Assembly: GCA_964526835.1 (NCBI GenBank)
Contig: CAZGMK010000005.1
Span: forward strand, 1-64,000
Direction: 5' to 3'
Length of the DNA: 64,000 nt
Source of the DNA: DAOSXA01 sp964526835
GTDB taxonomy: Bacteria > Zixibacteria > MSB-5A5 > GN15 > FEB-12
In this document: in pieces, positions 26,701 through 34,811 of the stretch
Layout: each line of letters begins with the position of its first letter
Numbering within the stretch: position 1 is the first letter of the stretch
The notes under the pieces: model-generated
What the model was told of the DNA's origin: nothing
What the model saw: only the letters and a program-made list of their open reading frames with translations
Databases searched by the model: none
Made by a program: the position numbers and the translations under genes

Positions 26701-29700
26701 CCGCCGGAACAGTGCGAAACCTGGGACTGGGTGAACGACCCATACTGGTTCCGCTGGCTTAATGGAACCGAGGGAAACAGTGTCGATGCGCGGGTTCTGG
26801 GGCGTGCCGACAAGGAACGACTGTCGCCGGACGGGTTCAAGACCAACAACAGCTACTTCTCGTATGTCATCGATCTGGCAGCCGACTCATTCCTGGTCGA
26901 GGGTTCAGAGAAGAACGGCTGGGTTACGTATCGTATCCCGTTGCGGGATTCGACCGCCCTGGAGGGGACATACGGTTCGAAGCCGGACTGGAATTCCATA
27001 CATCATGTCAGGGTATGGTACGAGGCCGGATCCGACCAGGTGGATACCAGCTACATTGAGATAGCCGACTGGAGTTTCGTTCAGATGAACTGGGCGGACT
27101 CGGTTGCCTACAGCCCGCTGTCGGCGCGCATACCCGAAGAGGGTCGCACCCGGCTGGTCGTCTCTTCGGTCTCCGAAGAGAACGCGAACGAGTTCTATGC
27201 TCCCCCCGGTGTCGAGCCCTACCGAGACCCCACTACCAACGTCACCGAAGCACAGCGAGGACTTCAGCTCGAGTTCAGCAATCTGAACCACTACGATACC
27301 TGCCTGGCCCTGAAGACTTTGCCGAGCGTTTATCAGTACTCGGGCTATCGTCGGATGGAGATGTACGTTTGGGGAGACACCAGTATGGCTCTGGATCCTT
27401 CGGGGCGACAGCCGATCGTGCTGTTATTCCGCCTGGGGCGCGACTCGCTGAATTTCTATGAGTACCGCTCACCGCTTCACCCTGGATGGGATTCGCGCAA
27501 CCACGTGAACATCGACTTCAATGAGCTGACGGCTCTCAAGGATTCACTTCTCAAAGAGGCGGACCGCGCCGGAGAGAGGGCATTCGACCTGGACGGTGTC
27601 AAGGAGCCGTATCGGGTGAAGGGGTTGCCGAATCTGAACGAAATCAGGTACTTTGCTGTCGGCGTCGTCAATACGGACCCCGCCGATACGCTGTCCGGGC
27701 CCAGTGCGCGTGTCTGGTTGGATGAATTGCGGTTGACCGAGGTGCGTCGCGATGTCGGAACAGCCGGCCGGTTCTCCATGAACGGTAGCATTGCCGACTT
27801 ACTGAACTACAATTTCAATTATCAATCGCAGGATCCCTACTTTCGTCAGGTGTCCTCGGCCACGCGCGGTGGCGGCGACAACAACCTGGGCAGCGGCAAG
27901 AACCAGACGTCGTACAACTATGGCGTTTCGGCCAACCTCGACCGCTTTCTGCCGCGGTCATGGTCGGTCAGCCTCCCGGTCAGCTACAGCTATTCGAAAT
28001 CGATCTCAACTCCTCTGCTGGGCAACAACTCCGACATCCTCCTGCCCGAAGAACGGCGACTGGAAGAACAATCGATCAGCGAGACCCAGAGCTTCTCTGT
28101 TTCCGAGCGGTTCAGCCGTAAGGGCGGCAATATACTCTTTGATGCTTTCCTGAATCGTCAGAGCGTTGATTTCTCATACCGTCGAAGCTTCTCCAAGTCC
28201 GTTGATCGCCCCTATTCCCTGGGAGAAAACGTCACCGTAGGGACAAGGTTCGACCTGGGTATCCAGAGTGCTCCCACTCTGCCGCTGTTTTTCTGGACCC
28301 AGCCGATACCCATTGCCAGGAAGGCTTCCGAGAGCAAACTGGGATTGTATCCGCATCGCTGGAACCTTACAGTCAACTATTCTCGCAACGCGAGCATAAA
28401 CGACGATAAGAACTTCAATCGTCTGTCCTCGATTGATCGTACCCTGACCGGGCGCATGGATGTCGCGTACAACCTGTTCCAGAATGCGAATATGTCGCTG
28501 ACACTGGACACGCGTCGCGACCTGAGCAATCTTGATGAAGTCAACTGGTCGCTCAGTGATCTGCGTCTGGGCACGGAGCTGCATTACGGCCAGAGCTTCA
28601 GCGCAGGCTATAACCCCGGACTCCTGAGCTGGTTTACGAGTCAGTTCAATTACAAGGCGAACTACTCGGATGACTGGGAGCGGTCCACTGAGACGCGCCG
28701 TTCGGCAATGAGCCAGAGTTGGGGGGTCAACGGAGTATTCGATCACATCAAGATGCTGGGAGGTGAGGGGAGTGCGGGTGGACAGCGTCGCGGACGCCGC
28801 AGTAATGTTCGTGGTGGTGGCCAACGACAGGAGGCCGGCCGGCCGATTTGGGATTACCCGCTGGCGGTGCTGCGCTTCATGACCGGGTGGATCAAGGCGC
28901 CCGACTACACCTACGGTCGGGATTACAACGCGACCCTGCCGGGAATGCTCGACCGGCCACCATTGGAATATCGATTTGGTTTGACACGAGACGGAGGCGT
29001 GGAGTTGAATCCCCAAGGTCAAGCACCCTCATCGTCAGAGGGGGAGCGATATTCCGCCTCGTCGGGGTTCAGCCTGCTGGGGGGTATAAGCACCGATGTC
29101 AAGTTCTCCCGCTCGATCAGCCGCGACCTGGTCCGGCAGGGGGCTCGCAACGAACAGATTTCCACCAACTGGCCGGATCTGAGCATCAGGATCAGTCAGT
29201 TCCGGACCCTGCCGCTGATCAAGCCGTTCGTCAACAAGTTCATTGACATTTTCGCACCGAAGACATCATACTCTCGGTCCACTCGGGAGACCATAGACCT
29301 GGACAACGGATACCGGACCGGGTTCAGCGAACTTGTCGCCTATCAGCCACTGCTGTCTGTCAACTTCAATCTGTTCCGGAAACTCAGCTTGTCGGGGGCC
29401 TATAACCTCAATGAGGACAGGTCCGAGAACTACAACAACACCAATGGTGCTCTCGAGAAAGTGACTTTGTCGACCAAGCAATCCTTGTCGTTCACGGCTC
29501 AATACTCATTCAGCGCGCCCGGTGGTATCGGCCTTCCTTTCTTTGGGCGCGTCAAGTTCAACTCCACCGTCAACATACAGGGCAACGTCAAGATCAACTC
29601 GCAGACCAGCGAGACTTCAGATCGAGGCAAACCTTTCGTAACCTCAACCGACAAATCGGACCTTACCTGGTCGCTCTCGGTTAAGTACAGCTTCAGCCGA

Positions 29701-29808
29701 GAGATCAGCGGCGGTTTCACGACTCGCTGGCAGGATTCCAAAGACAACTACCGAAGACGCAACAGCCATGTCCGAGAAGTAGAACTCTGGGTAGAACTGA
29801 GGTTCTAG
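23791..29808 (+). CDS. sprA: SprA/Sov-type T9SS outer-membrane translocon
   Basis: A giant 2005-residue exported protein matching SprA (Sov), the large beta-barrel pore of the type IX secretion system. After a signal peptide (VLAIVVLTVAGGG) come repeated beta-rich blocks: GLRVSGYRRITFSGRS near 165-180, FQITGNIGSKISVKVSQDS, NNRAIG/TLMSSRATDPNASIEIDF near 640-660, and the hallmark YVDDFEAA near residue 767. A calcium-loop-like Asp/Asn stretch lies near 910-945, and amphipathic strands run to the end. GTG 23791 or ATG 23815 could be the start; the latter gives a shorter signal peptide. The two T9SS-tailed proteins in this window (3466-4035, 49959-52415) are plausible cargo. Confidence 0.9.
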   Translation: MILNRDSLMKVLAIVVLTVAGGGVCPNAAQIGFQAGLFPYPDRISDWREPSDEFSVALNSTSRPFLPRALERSPQLVRSSFEQQSLVFNTQFHKRRGQEYWLIPVGADQHEYLAHRKQRTTDENFRRELNKSIVDPDQRRQQDGLGITVGLPKRLDRVFGEGGAGLRVSGYRRITFSGRSQWTDGANSDGYSQSKFPALNMEQISRFQITGNIGSKISVKVSQDSQTDIPLSNRIEIRYRGDEDDILKSIEAGNTTLNLPNTRFVGYSSRIRGLFGLKAEAQVGSLTLTAIASQEKGTSERASVSPTGEEAAEFVRDWEYADSRIFDLGRPAELHAGDSVLNIYVYEQTNEEDDLKSDHAEIYVNPAYPDSFPNERIVGVRVKELDRDQYQFINDPEMPPYLVFTSITRRNRAIGVWMVTKVNRQGQWAVDTVGNIVEDTLKLKLIRHNTPRSDYETWDLMWRNCYTIPRGAEIQDLNIKVYKGLSGNENNTSQRSEFQETQNGQTMDYIQILGLDRYNKRNERVPDGRVDERQEVFRPDWGLLIFPRRRPFDNDSVFVDSSGRPTQELQDKVSAIYDYDQDAEIVRTQSQYFISMSSGTRSGTIRLNRANIIEGSERIYANGELLQSGTDYRIDYSFGTVTLMSSRATDPNASIEIDFEYAPFLALQKKTLLGMRAEYEWSKNFSFGGTVLYKSDKAEERKPRVGEETAKMVVYDLDATLSLEPSFLTDLADALPLVETEAKSRLTLSAEVAQSRPNPNIEGVAYVDDFEAAVDFMSLGNTRIVWQASSPPLQLDDAPGDWVRGNLWWHQSRRVVAVEDVYDREAEPGQGTFQPFRLVFAPRPYKLDTTLTEDELVVDTLSGPHRSWGGIMRYFAHRIDPQRVQLFEVRMRTEDASGKLHFDFGQISEDINGNDRYDTEDHNNNGAVDQDEDTGLDGVMDENEENYHPVLNPDPSGDNWYFEGEGKCPLPPEQCETWDWVNDPYWFRWLNGTEGNSVDARVLGRADKERLSPDGFKTNNSYFSYVIDLAADSFLVEGSEKNGWVTYRIPLRDSTALEGTYGSKPDWNSIHHVRVWYEAGSDQVDTSYIEIADWSFVQMNWADSVAYSPLSARIPEEGRTRLVVSSVSEENANEFYAPPGVEPYRDPTTNVTEAQRGLQLEFSNLNHYDTCLALKTLPSVYQYSGYRRMEMYVWGDTSMALDPSGRQPIVLLFRLGRDSLNFYEYRSPLHPGWDSRNHVNIDFNELTALKDSLLKEADRAGERAFDLDGVKEPYRVKGLPNLNEIRYFAVGVVNTDPADTLSGPSARVWLDELRLTEVRRDVGTAGRFSMNGSIADLLNYNFNYQSQDPYFRQVSSATRGGGDNNLGSGKNQTSYNYGVSANLDRFLPRSWSVSLPVSYSYSKSISTPLLGNNSDILLPEERRLEEQSISETQSFSVSERFSRKGGNILFDAFLNRQSVDFSYRRSFSKSVDRPYSLGENVTVGTRFDLGIQSAPTLPLFFWTQPIPIARKASESKLGLYPHRWNLTVNYSRNASINDDKNFNRLSSIDRTLTGRMDVAYNLFQNANMSLTLDTRRDLSNLDEVNWSLSDLRLGTELHYGQSFSAGYNPGLLSWFTSQFNYKANYSDDWERSTETRRSAMSQSWGVNGVFDHIKMLGGEGSAGGQRRGRRSNVRGGGQRQEAGRPIWDYPLAVLRFMTGWIKAPDYTYGRDYNATLPGMLDRPPLEYRFGLTRDGGVELNPQGQAPSSSEGERYSASSGFSLLGGISTDVKFSRSISRDLVRQGARNEQISTNWPDLSIRISQFRTLPLIKPFVNKFIDIFAPKTSYSRSTRETIDLDNGYRTGFSELVAYQPLLSVNFNLFRKLSLSGAYNLNEDRSENYNNTNGALEKVTLSTKQSLSFTAQYSFSAPGGIGLPFFGRVKFNSTVNIQGNVKINSQTSETSDRGKPFVTSTDKSDLTWSLSVKYSFSREISGGFTTRWQDSKDNYRRRNSHVREVELWVELRF

Positions 29809-29820
29809 CACGTTATTGGG

Positions 29821-29849
29821 TTGACAGTTGCCTTGCAGTCTCCAAGATT
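29821..29849 (+). promoter_or_regulatory. Promoter of selA, predicted leaderless
   Basis: TTGACA (29821-29826), 17 bp, then the weak -10 AAGATT (29844-29849). It ends 5 bases before ATG 29855, with no ribosome site at proper spacing. Confidence 0.45.
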
Positions 29850-29854
29850 AAGGC

Positions 29855-31231
29855 ATGGACAGGATCACCAGCCGGCGTGACTTTCCCTCGATCGAGGAGT
29901 TGGCGGCCGATGAACGCCTGAGGCCCGCCCTGGAAGGGCTCCCGCGTCCGGTTGCAGTGGAAACGGTTCGTGCTGAAGTGGCTGCCGCCAAGGAACGGCT
30001 GGATATCGACGGAAGCGTCACTCTCGCTGCGCTTCACAATGGAATCGAGCGCGCCGCCCGCAGGACCAGGCGGCAGGAGATTACCCGGGTCATCAACGCC
30101 GCCGGCATTGTCGTGCACACTAATCTGGGCCGAGCTCCCCTGGCGGAGGCGCTCTTCGATGAGGTCAAGGCCACTGTTTCCGGCTACGGCAATATCGAAT
30201 ATGACTTGGCCACGGGGCGACGCGGCAAGCGCGGGCAGGCTTGCGAACGTTATCTGGCCGTCCTCGCCGAGGCAGAGTCCGGCACGGTCGTGAACAACAA
30301 TGCCGCGGCCCTCATGATGATCCTCAACACTCTGGCCAACCGCAAGGAAGTCATTGTGTCCCGGGGTGAGTTGGTGCAGATAGGCGGCGGTTTTCGAATC
30401 CCCGACATACTGAGACGGTCGGGGTCTCGTCTGGTTGAGGTGGGCACAACCAACATTACGACGCCTGAGGATTACGCTTCGGCAGTCACCAACCGGACCG
30501 GGTTGATCCTGAAGGTGCATCAGAGCAATTTCCATCAGGAAGGTTTCACGCAGGAGGCTACGATCCAGGAGCTTCTGCAGGTGGCCGCCGACCTGGAAGT
30601 TCCGGTCGTAAACGACCTGGGTAGTGGGGTCTTTGTCGATACCCGAGCGCTGACCGGTCACAGCGAGCCGACTGTCCAGCAGTCTGTTCGGGCCGGAGCA
30701 GACCTTACCTGCTTTTCGGGCGACAAGTTGCTGGGAGGCGTGCAGGCGGGGTTGATTGTCGGGCGTTCCGATCTGGTCACGAGGATCAAGCGCAATCCGC
30801 TGTTCCGGGCCGTACGCGTGGACAAATACGTCTTCGCCATGGTGGAGCGCGTTCTGCGTATGTATCTTGACGGTAAGCATGATCGATTGCGCCTCTGGGG
30901 TATCCTGTCCGCCTCGGAGGCCGACCTCTACCGGCGCGGCAAACAGATGCTCTCTGAGCTCGGCGATCCACCGGGTCTTTCCGTCGAAGCTACCCAGGCC
31001 TTCGTCGGAGGAGGGGCCCTCCCCCAGGCCGGTATACCCTCGGTGGCGATTTGTTTCGATCCCGGCATGAAGGCCGTGAGCCTCGAAAGGAAGTTCCGCG
31101 AACATGAACCGCCGATTGTCGGCCGCATTGAGGACGATCGATTTATGCTGGACCTGAAGGCCGTCGCCACCGATGACCTGCCCATAATCACCGAGGCCAT
31201 TCGGTGCCTTGCGGTCGAGAGAGGGAACTGA
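29855..31231 (+). CDS. selA: L-seryl-tRNA(Sec) selenium transferase
   Basis: A 458-residue PLP enzyme that converts Ser-tRNA(Sec) to Sec-tRNA(Sec). The N-terminal helical tRNA-binding part (SIEELAADERL) is followed by the PLP domain: INAAGIVVHTNLGRAPL, NNNAAALMMIL, VNDLGSGVFVDT and SGDKLLGGVQAG with the cofactor Lys291 (Lys295 in E. coli). Length is standard. selB begins only 6 bases after its stop, so the two are one operon. The presence of selA/selB implies selenoproteins, but no selC tRNA or in-frame-TGA gene was recognised in the window. Confidence 0.95.
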   Translation: MDRITSRRDFPSIEELAADERLRPALEGLPRPVAVETVRAEVAAAKERLDIDGSVTLAALHNGIERAARRTRRQEITRVINAAGIVVHTNLGRAPLAEALFDEVKATVSGYGNIEYDLATGRRGKRGQACERYLAVLAEAESGTVVNNNAAALMMILNTLANRKEVIVSRGELVQIGGGFRIPDILRRSGSRLVEVGTTNITTPEDYASAVTNRTGLILKVHQSNFHQEGFTQEATIQELLQVAADLEVPVVNDLGSGVFVDTRALTGHSEPTVQQSVRAGADLTCFSGDKLLGGVQAGLIVGRSDLVTRIKRNPLFRAVRVDKYVFAMVERVLRMYLDGKHDRLRLWGILSASEADLYRRGKQMLSELGDPPGLSVEATQAFVGGGALPQAGIPSVAICFDPGMKAVSLERKFREHEPPIVGRIEDDRFMLDLKAVATDDLPIITEAIRCLAVERGN

Positions 31232-31237
31232 CCGGGA

Positions 31238-33127
31238 ATGATTGTCATCGGCACCGCGGGACATATAGACCACGGCAAGTCGGCTATAGTGAAGCGCCTG
31301 ACCGGCACTGATCCGGATCGTCTGCCAGAGGAGAAGTCGCGGCAACTCACAATCGATCTTGGGTTCGCCTTTCGCTGTCTGGAGGATGGTTCCACCGTGG
31401 CCTTCGTGGATGTCCCGGGGCACGAACGTTTCGTCAAGAACATGATCGCCGGGGCCGGCGGAATCGATGTCGTCATGTTGGTGATCGCGGCCGATGATGG
31501 CTGGATGCCGCAAAGCGAGGAGCACTTCCAGGTGGTTCGTCTGCTCGGTATCGAGCGCGGTTTGATAGTCATCAACAAGTGCGATCTAGCGGATCCCGAC
31601 TGGGTGGATCTCCTCGAAGAAGATGTCCGTGAGAAAGTCGCAGGCTCGTTTCTGGCCGAGGCGCCTATCTTCCGCGTTTCGGCGCAGACGGGAGACGGCT
31701 TCGATAACCTCACGCGATATGTCGACACGCTCCCTTCGCGGGTGACGACCGAACGAGATATTGGCAAGCCCCGGCTTCATATCGATCGCTCTTTCGTCTT
31801 GTTGGGTATCGGCGGTGTCGTTACGGGAACTCTGCGGGGCGGGCCTCTGAGTGTCGGCCAGAGTGTGACTGTGTGGCCCGGCCGGCACGAAGCCAAGATT
31901 CGATCCCTGCGGGCCAATGAAGTCGAGGTCGCCACTGCTCAGCCGGGTCAGCGCACGGCCGCATCGTTCTCGGGCATAGAGAAGGACCTGCTGCAGCGCG
32001 GCGGAGTCGTCACCGCCGGGCTCGATCAGGAGTACTTCGCTCGCCGACCTGTTCTCGCTCTCTCGGCTGGACTGATTCCCGAGGCCGCTGTCCCACTTGA
32101 GAACCGCAGGCGTGTTGTAGTGCTGATCGGCACTGCGGAAGCGGTGGGCGAGCTTCGGATACTGGATAAGCAGCGCATCCAACAAGGGGATGAAGGGGTG
32201 GTGCTGTTTGTCCCGGATGACCCGACCCTGGGCCTTATCGGCGAGCGGTACGTAATGCGACTACCAACGCCCATGGTTACCCTCGGCGGCGGTCGGATCC
32301 TGGATCATCTGCCCCGCCTGCCGCGGCGAAAGGCCTACGGAGACTACCAGTATTTGATTCGTCGGGCCGACTGGAGTCTCGAAAACCTCGTCACGACAGA
32401 ATTGCAAAAAGTTCTCCTGGCCTCCGTCGATGACCTGCTGAGCCACGCTGCGGTGTCATCTAAAGCTATCGATGATGAAGTCAATCGTCTTCTGGCAGAG
32501 AAAGTGCTCGGGCGATTCAGGGGCAAGGTCTATCATCGCGAAGCCCTCGAAGCGGCGATTGAGCGTTTTCTGAATCGACTGGCGGCGCACCTGGAGGAGC
32601 ATTCGCATCTTCGCGGCATTCCGCGGGAACAGATCCAGCAACTGTCGTCGTTCGACAGCGCGACTACCAGGGTGTTGCTGGAGTATCTACTGGATAAGGG
32701 TCGACTGATCCGGATTGGTGACAAATACAATCCGACAGGCCGAACGGTCGAGCTGAAGGGCAAGATCCGGCAGGCCCACGACGAGATCATGCGCCAATTG
32801 GAGGATGATCCCTTCACTCCGCCAAAGCTATCCGACCTGGCCGGACGCGGCAAAGACTATCGGGAGGCGATCAAGTTCATCCTGGAAAGCGGCGAGGGTT
32901 ACAAGTGCGGTGCGGACTTCATCTTTCCCACGGTGGTGTGGGAGGAGATTGTCGGTTTTGTTCGCCGGCACTTGAACGAATCGGGCAACTTGGCTGTTGC
33001 TGATCTAAAGGAGCGGTTTGGCCTCACACGTAAGTGGGCTATCCCTGTGCTTGAAGAAACCGATCGCCTGAAGATTACAAAGCGAGACGGTGATTATCGG
33101 ACAAAGGGTATCGATTTTGAGAGTTAA
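31238..33127 (+). CDS. selB: Selenocysteine-specific elongation factor
   Basis: A 629-residue translation GTPase that delivers Sec-tRNA(Sec) to SECIS-bearing UGA codons. The G domain is at the N-terminus: GHIDHGKSA (G1, residues 7-15), a switch I region SRQLTIDLGF, DVPGHERF (G3) and NKCD (G4). Domains II/III follow (SFVLLGIGGVVTGTLRGG). The C-terminal winged-helix repeats that bind SECIS occupy about 400-629, ending TRKWAIPVLEETDR and KRDGDYR. Length agrees with bacterial SelB. It overlaps the next gene by 11 bases. Confidence 0.95.
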   Translation: MIVIGTAGHIDHGKSAIVKRLTGTDPDRLPEEKSRQLTIDLGFAFRCLEDGSTVAFVDVPGHERFVKNMIAGAGGIDVVMLVIAADDGWMPQSEEHFQVVRLLGIERGLIVINKCDLADPDWVDLLEEDVREKVAGSFLAEAPIFRVSAQTGDGFDNLTRYVDTLPSRVTTERDIGKPRLHIDRSFVLLGIGGVVTGTLRGGPLSVGQSVTVWPGRHEAKIRSLRANEVEVATAQPGQRTAASFSGIEKDLLQRGGVVTAGLDQEYFARRPVLALSAGLIPEAAVPLENRRRVVVLIGTAEAVGELRILDKQRIQQGDEGVVLFVPDDPTLGLIGERYVMRLPTPMVTLGGGRILDHLPRLPRRKAYGDYQYLIRRADWSLENLVTTELQKVLLASVDDLLSHAAVSSKAIDDEVNRLLAEKVLGRFRGKVYHREALEAAIERFLNRLAAHLEEHSHLRGIPREQIQQLSSFDSATTRVLLEYLLDKGRLIRIGDKYNPTGRTVELKGKIRQAHDEIMRQLEDDPFTPPKLSDLAGRGKDYREAIKFILESGEGYKCGADFIFPTVVWEEIVGFVRRHLNESGNLAVADLKERFGLTRKWAIPVLEETDRLKITKRDGDYRTKGIDFES

Positions 33128-34703
33128 CTATCTGTTTTACAACGGCCGCGTTCATACCCTGGCCGAGGAGGTCATCGTCGATTCCGTCGCCATCAGCAGG
33201 AATCGCATTGCCGGGGTCGGCAACAACCTGCAGCATGATCCGGAGTTCAAGAGGTTCTATCCCGTTGACCTGAAGGGGAAGACGGTGATTCCCGGACTCA
33301 ATGACGCCCATACGCATTTCGGATTCATGGCTCTGAGTCTCGGGCGGGTGTCGCTCGATGGCCTCACCTCGATCGAAGCCTGTCTTCGCGAGATCGGCAA
33401 GCATGCCCGGCATTTGAAGAGCGACGAGTGGGTGCTGGGCGCCGGCTACTCGACGGAGTCGTTCCGCAAGCGCGTCATCCCTGATCGCCACATGCTTGAC
33501 AAAGTTACCGGCGGGCGACCTGCGTTCATCCTGTCGAAGGATGAGCACACGGCCTGGGTCAACACCCGGGCGCTGGAGATGGCCGGTATCAACGCCGACA
33601 GCGAGCAGCCGTCGGGCGGCGAATACGTGATGGACGCCCATGGCGAGCCGACCGGTATTCTGCGCGAAGCGCCGGCCTGGGAACAGGTGGCCCATATGGC
33701 GCCGAGCCCGTCTAAAGCGACTGTCCGCCGTCTGCACGACCAGGCGCTCGAATTGGCCTGGAGCCGCGGGGTCACCGGTGTCACGTCTTTTGACTCGCCG
33801 GAGGTTTTCGAGTTCTTCACCGATCTGGCCGAACGGAACCAGCTCGGCATACGAATAGACTACTATCCCCCGGCCGGAATGCTCCCGACTCTCAGGCGAG
33901 CGGGTATTCGCTACGGGGCCGGCAATGACTGGCTGCGGATTTGCGGTGTCAAAATATTCGCCGACGGCGCGCTGGGCAGCCAGACCGCCCTGTGTTTCAA
34001 CAAGTACCTCGGAAGCCGGAACAATCGCGGCATTGAGGTGACGCCGCCCGATGAGATCGCCCGATTGGTCAAGGCCGCCGCTCGGCTGGAGCTACCGGCG
34101 GCCATCCATGCCATCGGCGACAGGGCGGTGGCCCAGGTGCTCGATGTGCTGGGGAGAGCGCCTCGGCTCAAGTCCGGGGCCAGGCACCGCATTGAGCACT
34201 TGCAGTTGGTGCGGCGCAAAGACATCCCGAGGGTGCGCAAGCTGGGAGTTATCGCCTCCATGCAGCCGTCGCATTGCCCCTCCGACATCGACATGATCGA
34301 GCGCTACTGGGGATCGCGGGGCCGCAACGCCTACGTCTTTCGCACACTCATTGACAGTGGCATTGACATCGCCTTCGGCAGCGACGCACCGATCGAGCCG
34401 CTCGACCCGCTGGCCGGGATGGCTGCGGCGGTGCGACGTGCTCGTAAGGGCGCCCGCAGGATCTTCCACCCGGAGCAGCGGATCAGCGCTCAGGAGGCTC
34501 TGCAGCGATTCACGCTGGGGCCGGCCATCGCCGCCGGGCGCGATGGTATTCGTGGACGCATTCTTCCCGGTTACCTGGCCGACCTGACTGTCCTGGCGGA
34601 TGATCCGACCAAAGTGGCGGCGGCCAGGCTGTATGATCTGGAAGTTGTTGCCACGATCGTTGACGGGCGCGTGAGGTTCGGCGGGAACAACCTGAATATC
34701 TGA
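33117..34703 (+). CDS. YtcJ-like amidohydrolase (metal-dependent hydrolase)
   Basis: About 528 residues from a TTG at 33117, which has AAAGGG 8 bases upstream and gives the typical start RVNYLFYNGRVHT; a GTG at 33090 is the alternative. It belongs to the amidohydrolase superfamily, YtcJ/NfdA-like branch: VIPGLNDAHTHFG (metal-binding HxH), the inserted VLGAGYSTESF domain, AIHAIGDRAV and RIEHLQLV with metal-ligand histidines, and GSDAPIEPLDPL with the catalytic Asp. Such enzymes hydrolyse N-acyl or formamide substrates; this one cannot be assigned. It overlaps selB by 11 bases and so is probably in the sel operon, an unexplained association. Confidence 0.82.
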   Translation: MRVNYLFYNGRVHTLAEEVIVDSVAISRNRIAGVGNNLQHDPEFKRFYPVDLKGKTVIPGLNDAHTHFGFMALSLGRVSLDGLTSIEACLREIGKHARHLKSDEWVLGAGYSTESFRKRVIPDRHMLDKVTGGRPAFILSKDEHTAWVNTRALEMAGINADSEQPSGGEYVMDAHGEPTGILREAPAWEQVAHMAPSPSKATVRRLHDQALELAWSRGVTGVTSFDSPEVFEFFTDLAERNQLGIRIDYYPPAGMLPTLRRAGIRYGAGNDWLRICGVKIFADGALGSQTALCFNKYLGSRNNRGIEVTPPDEIARLVKAAARLELPAAIHAIGDRAVAQVLDVLGRAPRLKSGARHRIEHLQLVRRKDIPRVRKLGVIASMQPSHCPSDIDMIERYWGSRGRNAYVFRTLIDSGIDIAFGSDAPIEPLDPLAGMAAAVRRARKGARRIFHPEQRISAQEALQRFTLGPAIAAGRDGIRGRILPGYLADLTVLADDPTKVAAARLYDLEVVATIVDGRVRFGGNNLNI

Positions 34704-34775
34704 GCGTCTGATAAGTAGTGATATCGAGATCCTGACGATGGCTTGGCAGAATACTGCATCAAGTCGCAATTGAGT

Positions 34776-34805
34776 TTGACAGTCAAACCCTAATCAGGGC
34801 ATATT
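34776..34805 (+). promoter_or_regulatory. Promoter of nfeD, predicted leaderless
   Basis: TTGACA (34776-34781), 18 bp, CATATT (34800-34805). The -10 ends 6 bases before ATG 34812. Confidence 0.5.
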
Positions 34806-34811
34806 ACAGTT

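Noticed and set aside
29813..31525. 570-residue minus-strand frame opposite selA/selB
   Set aside because: Antisense shadow of selA and the selB G domain.
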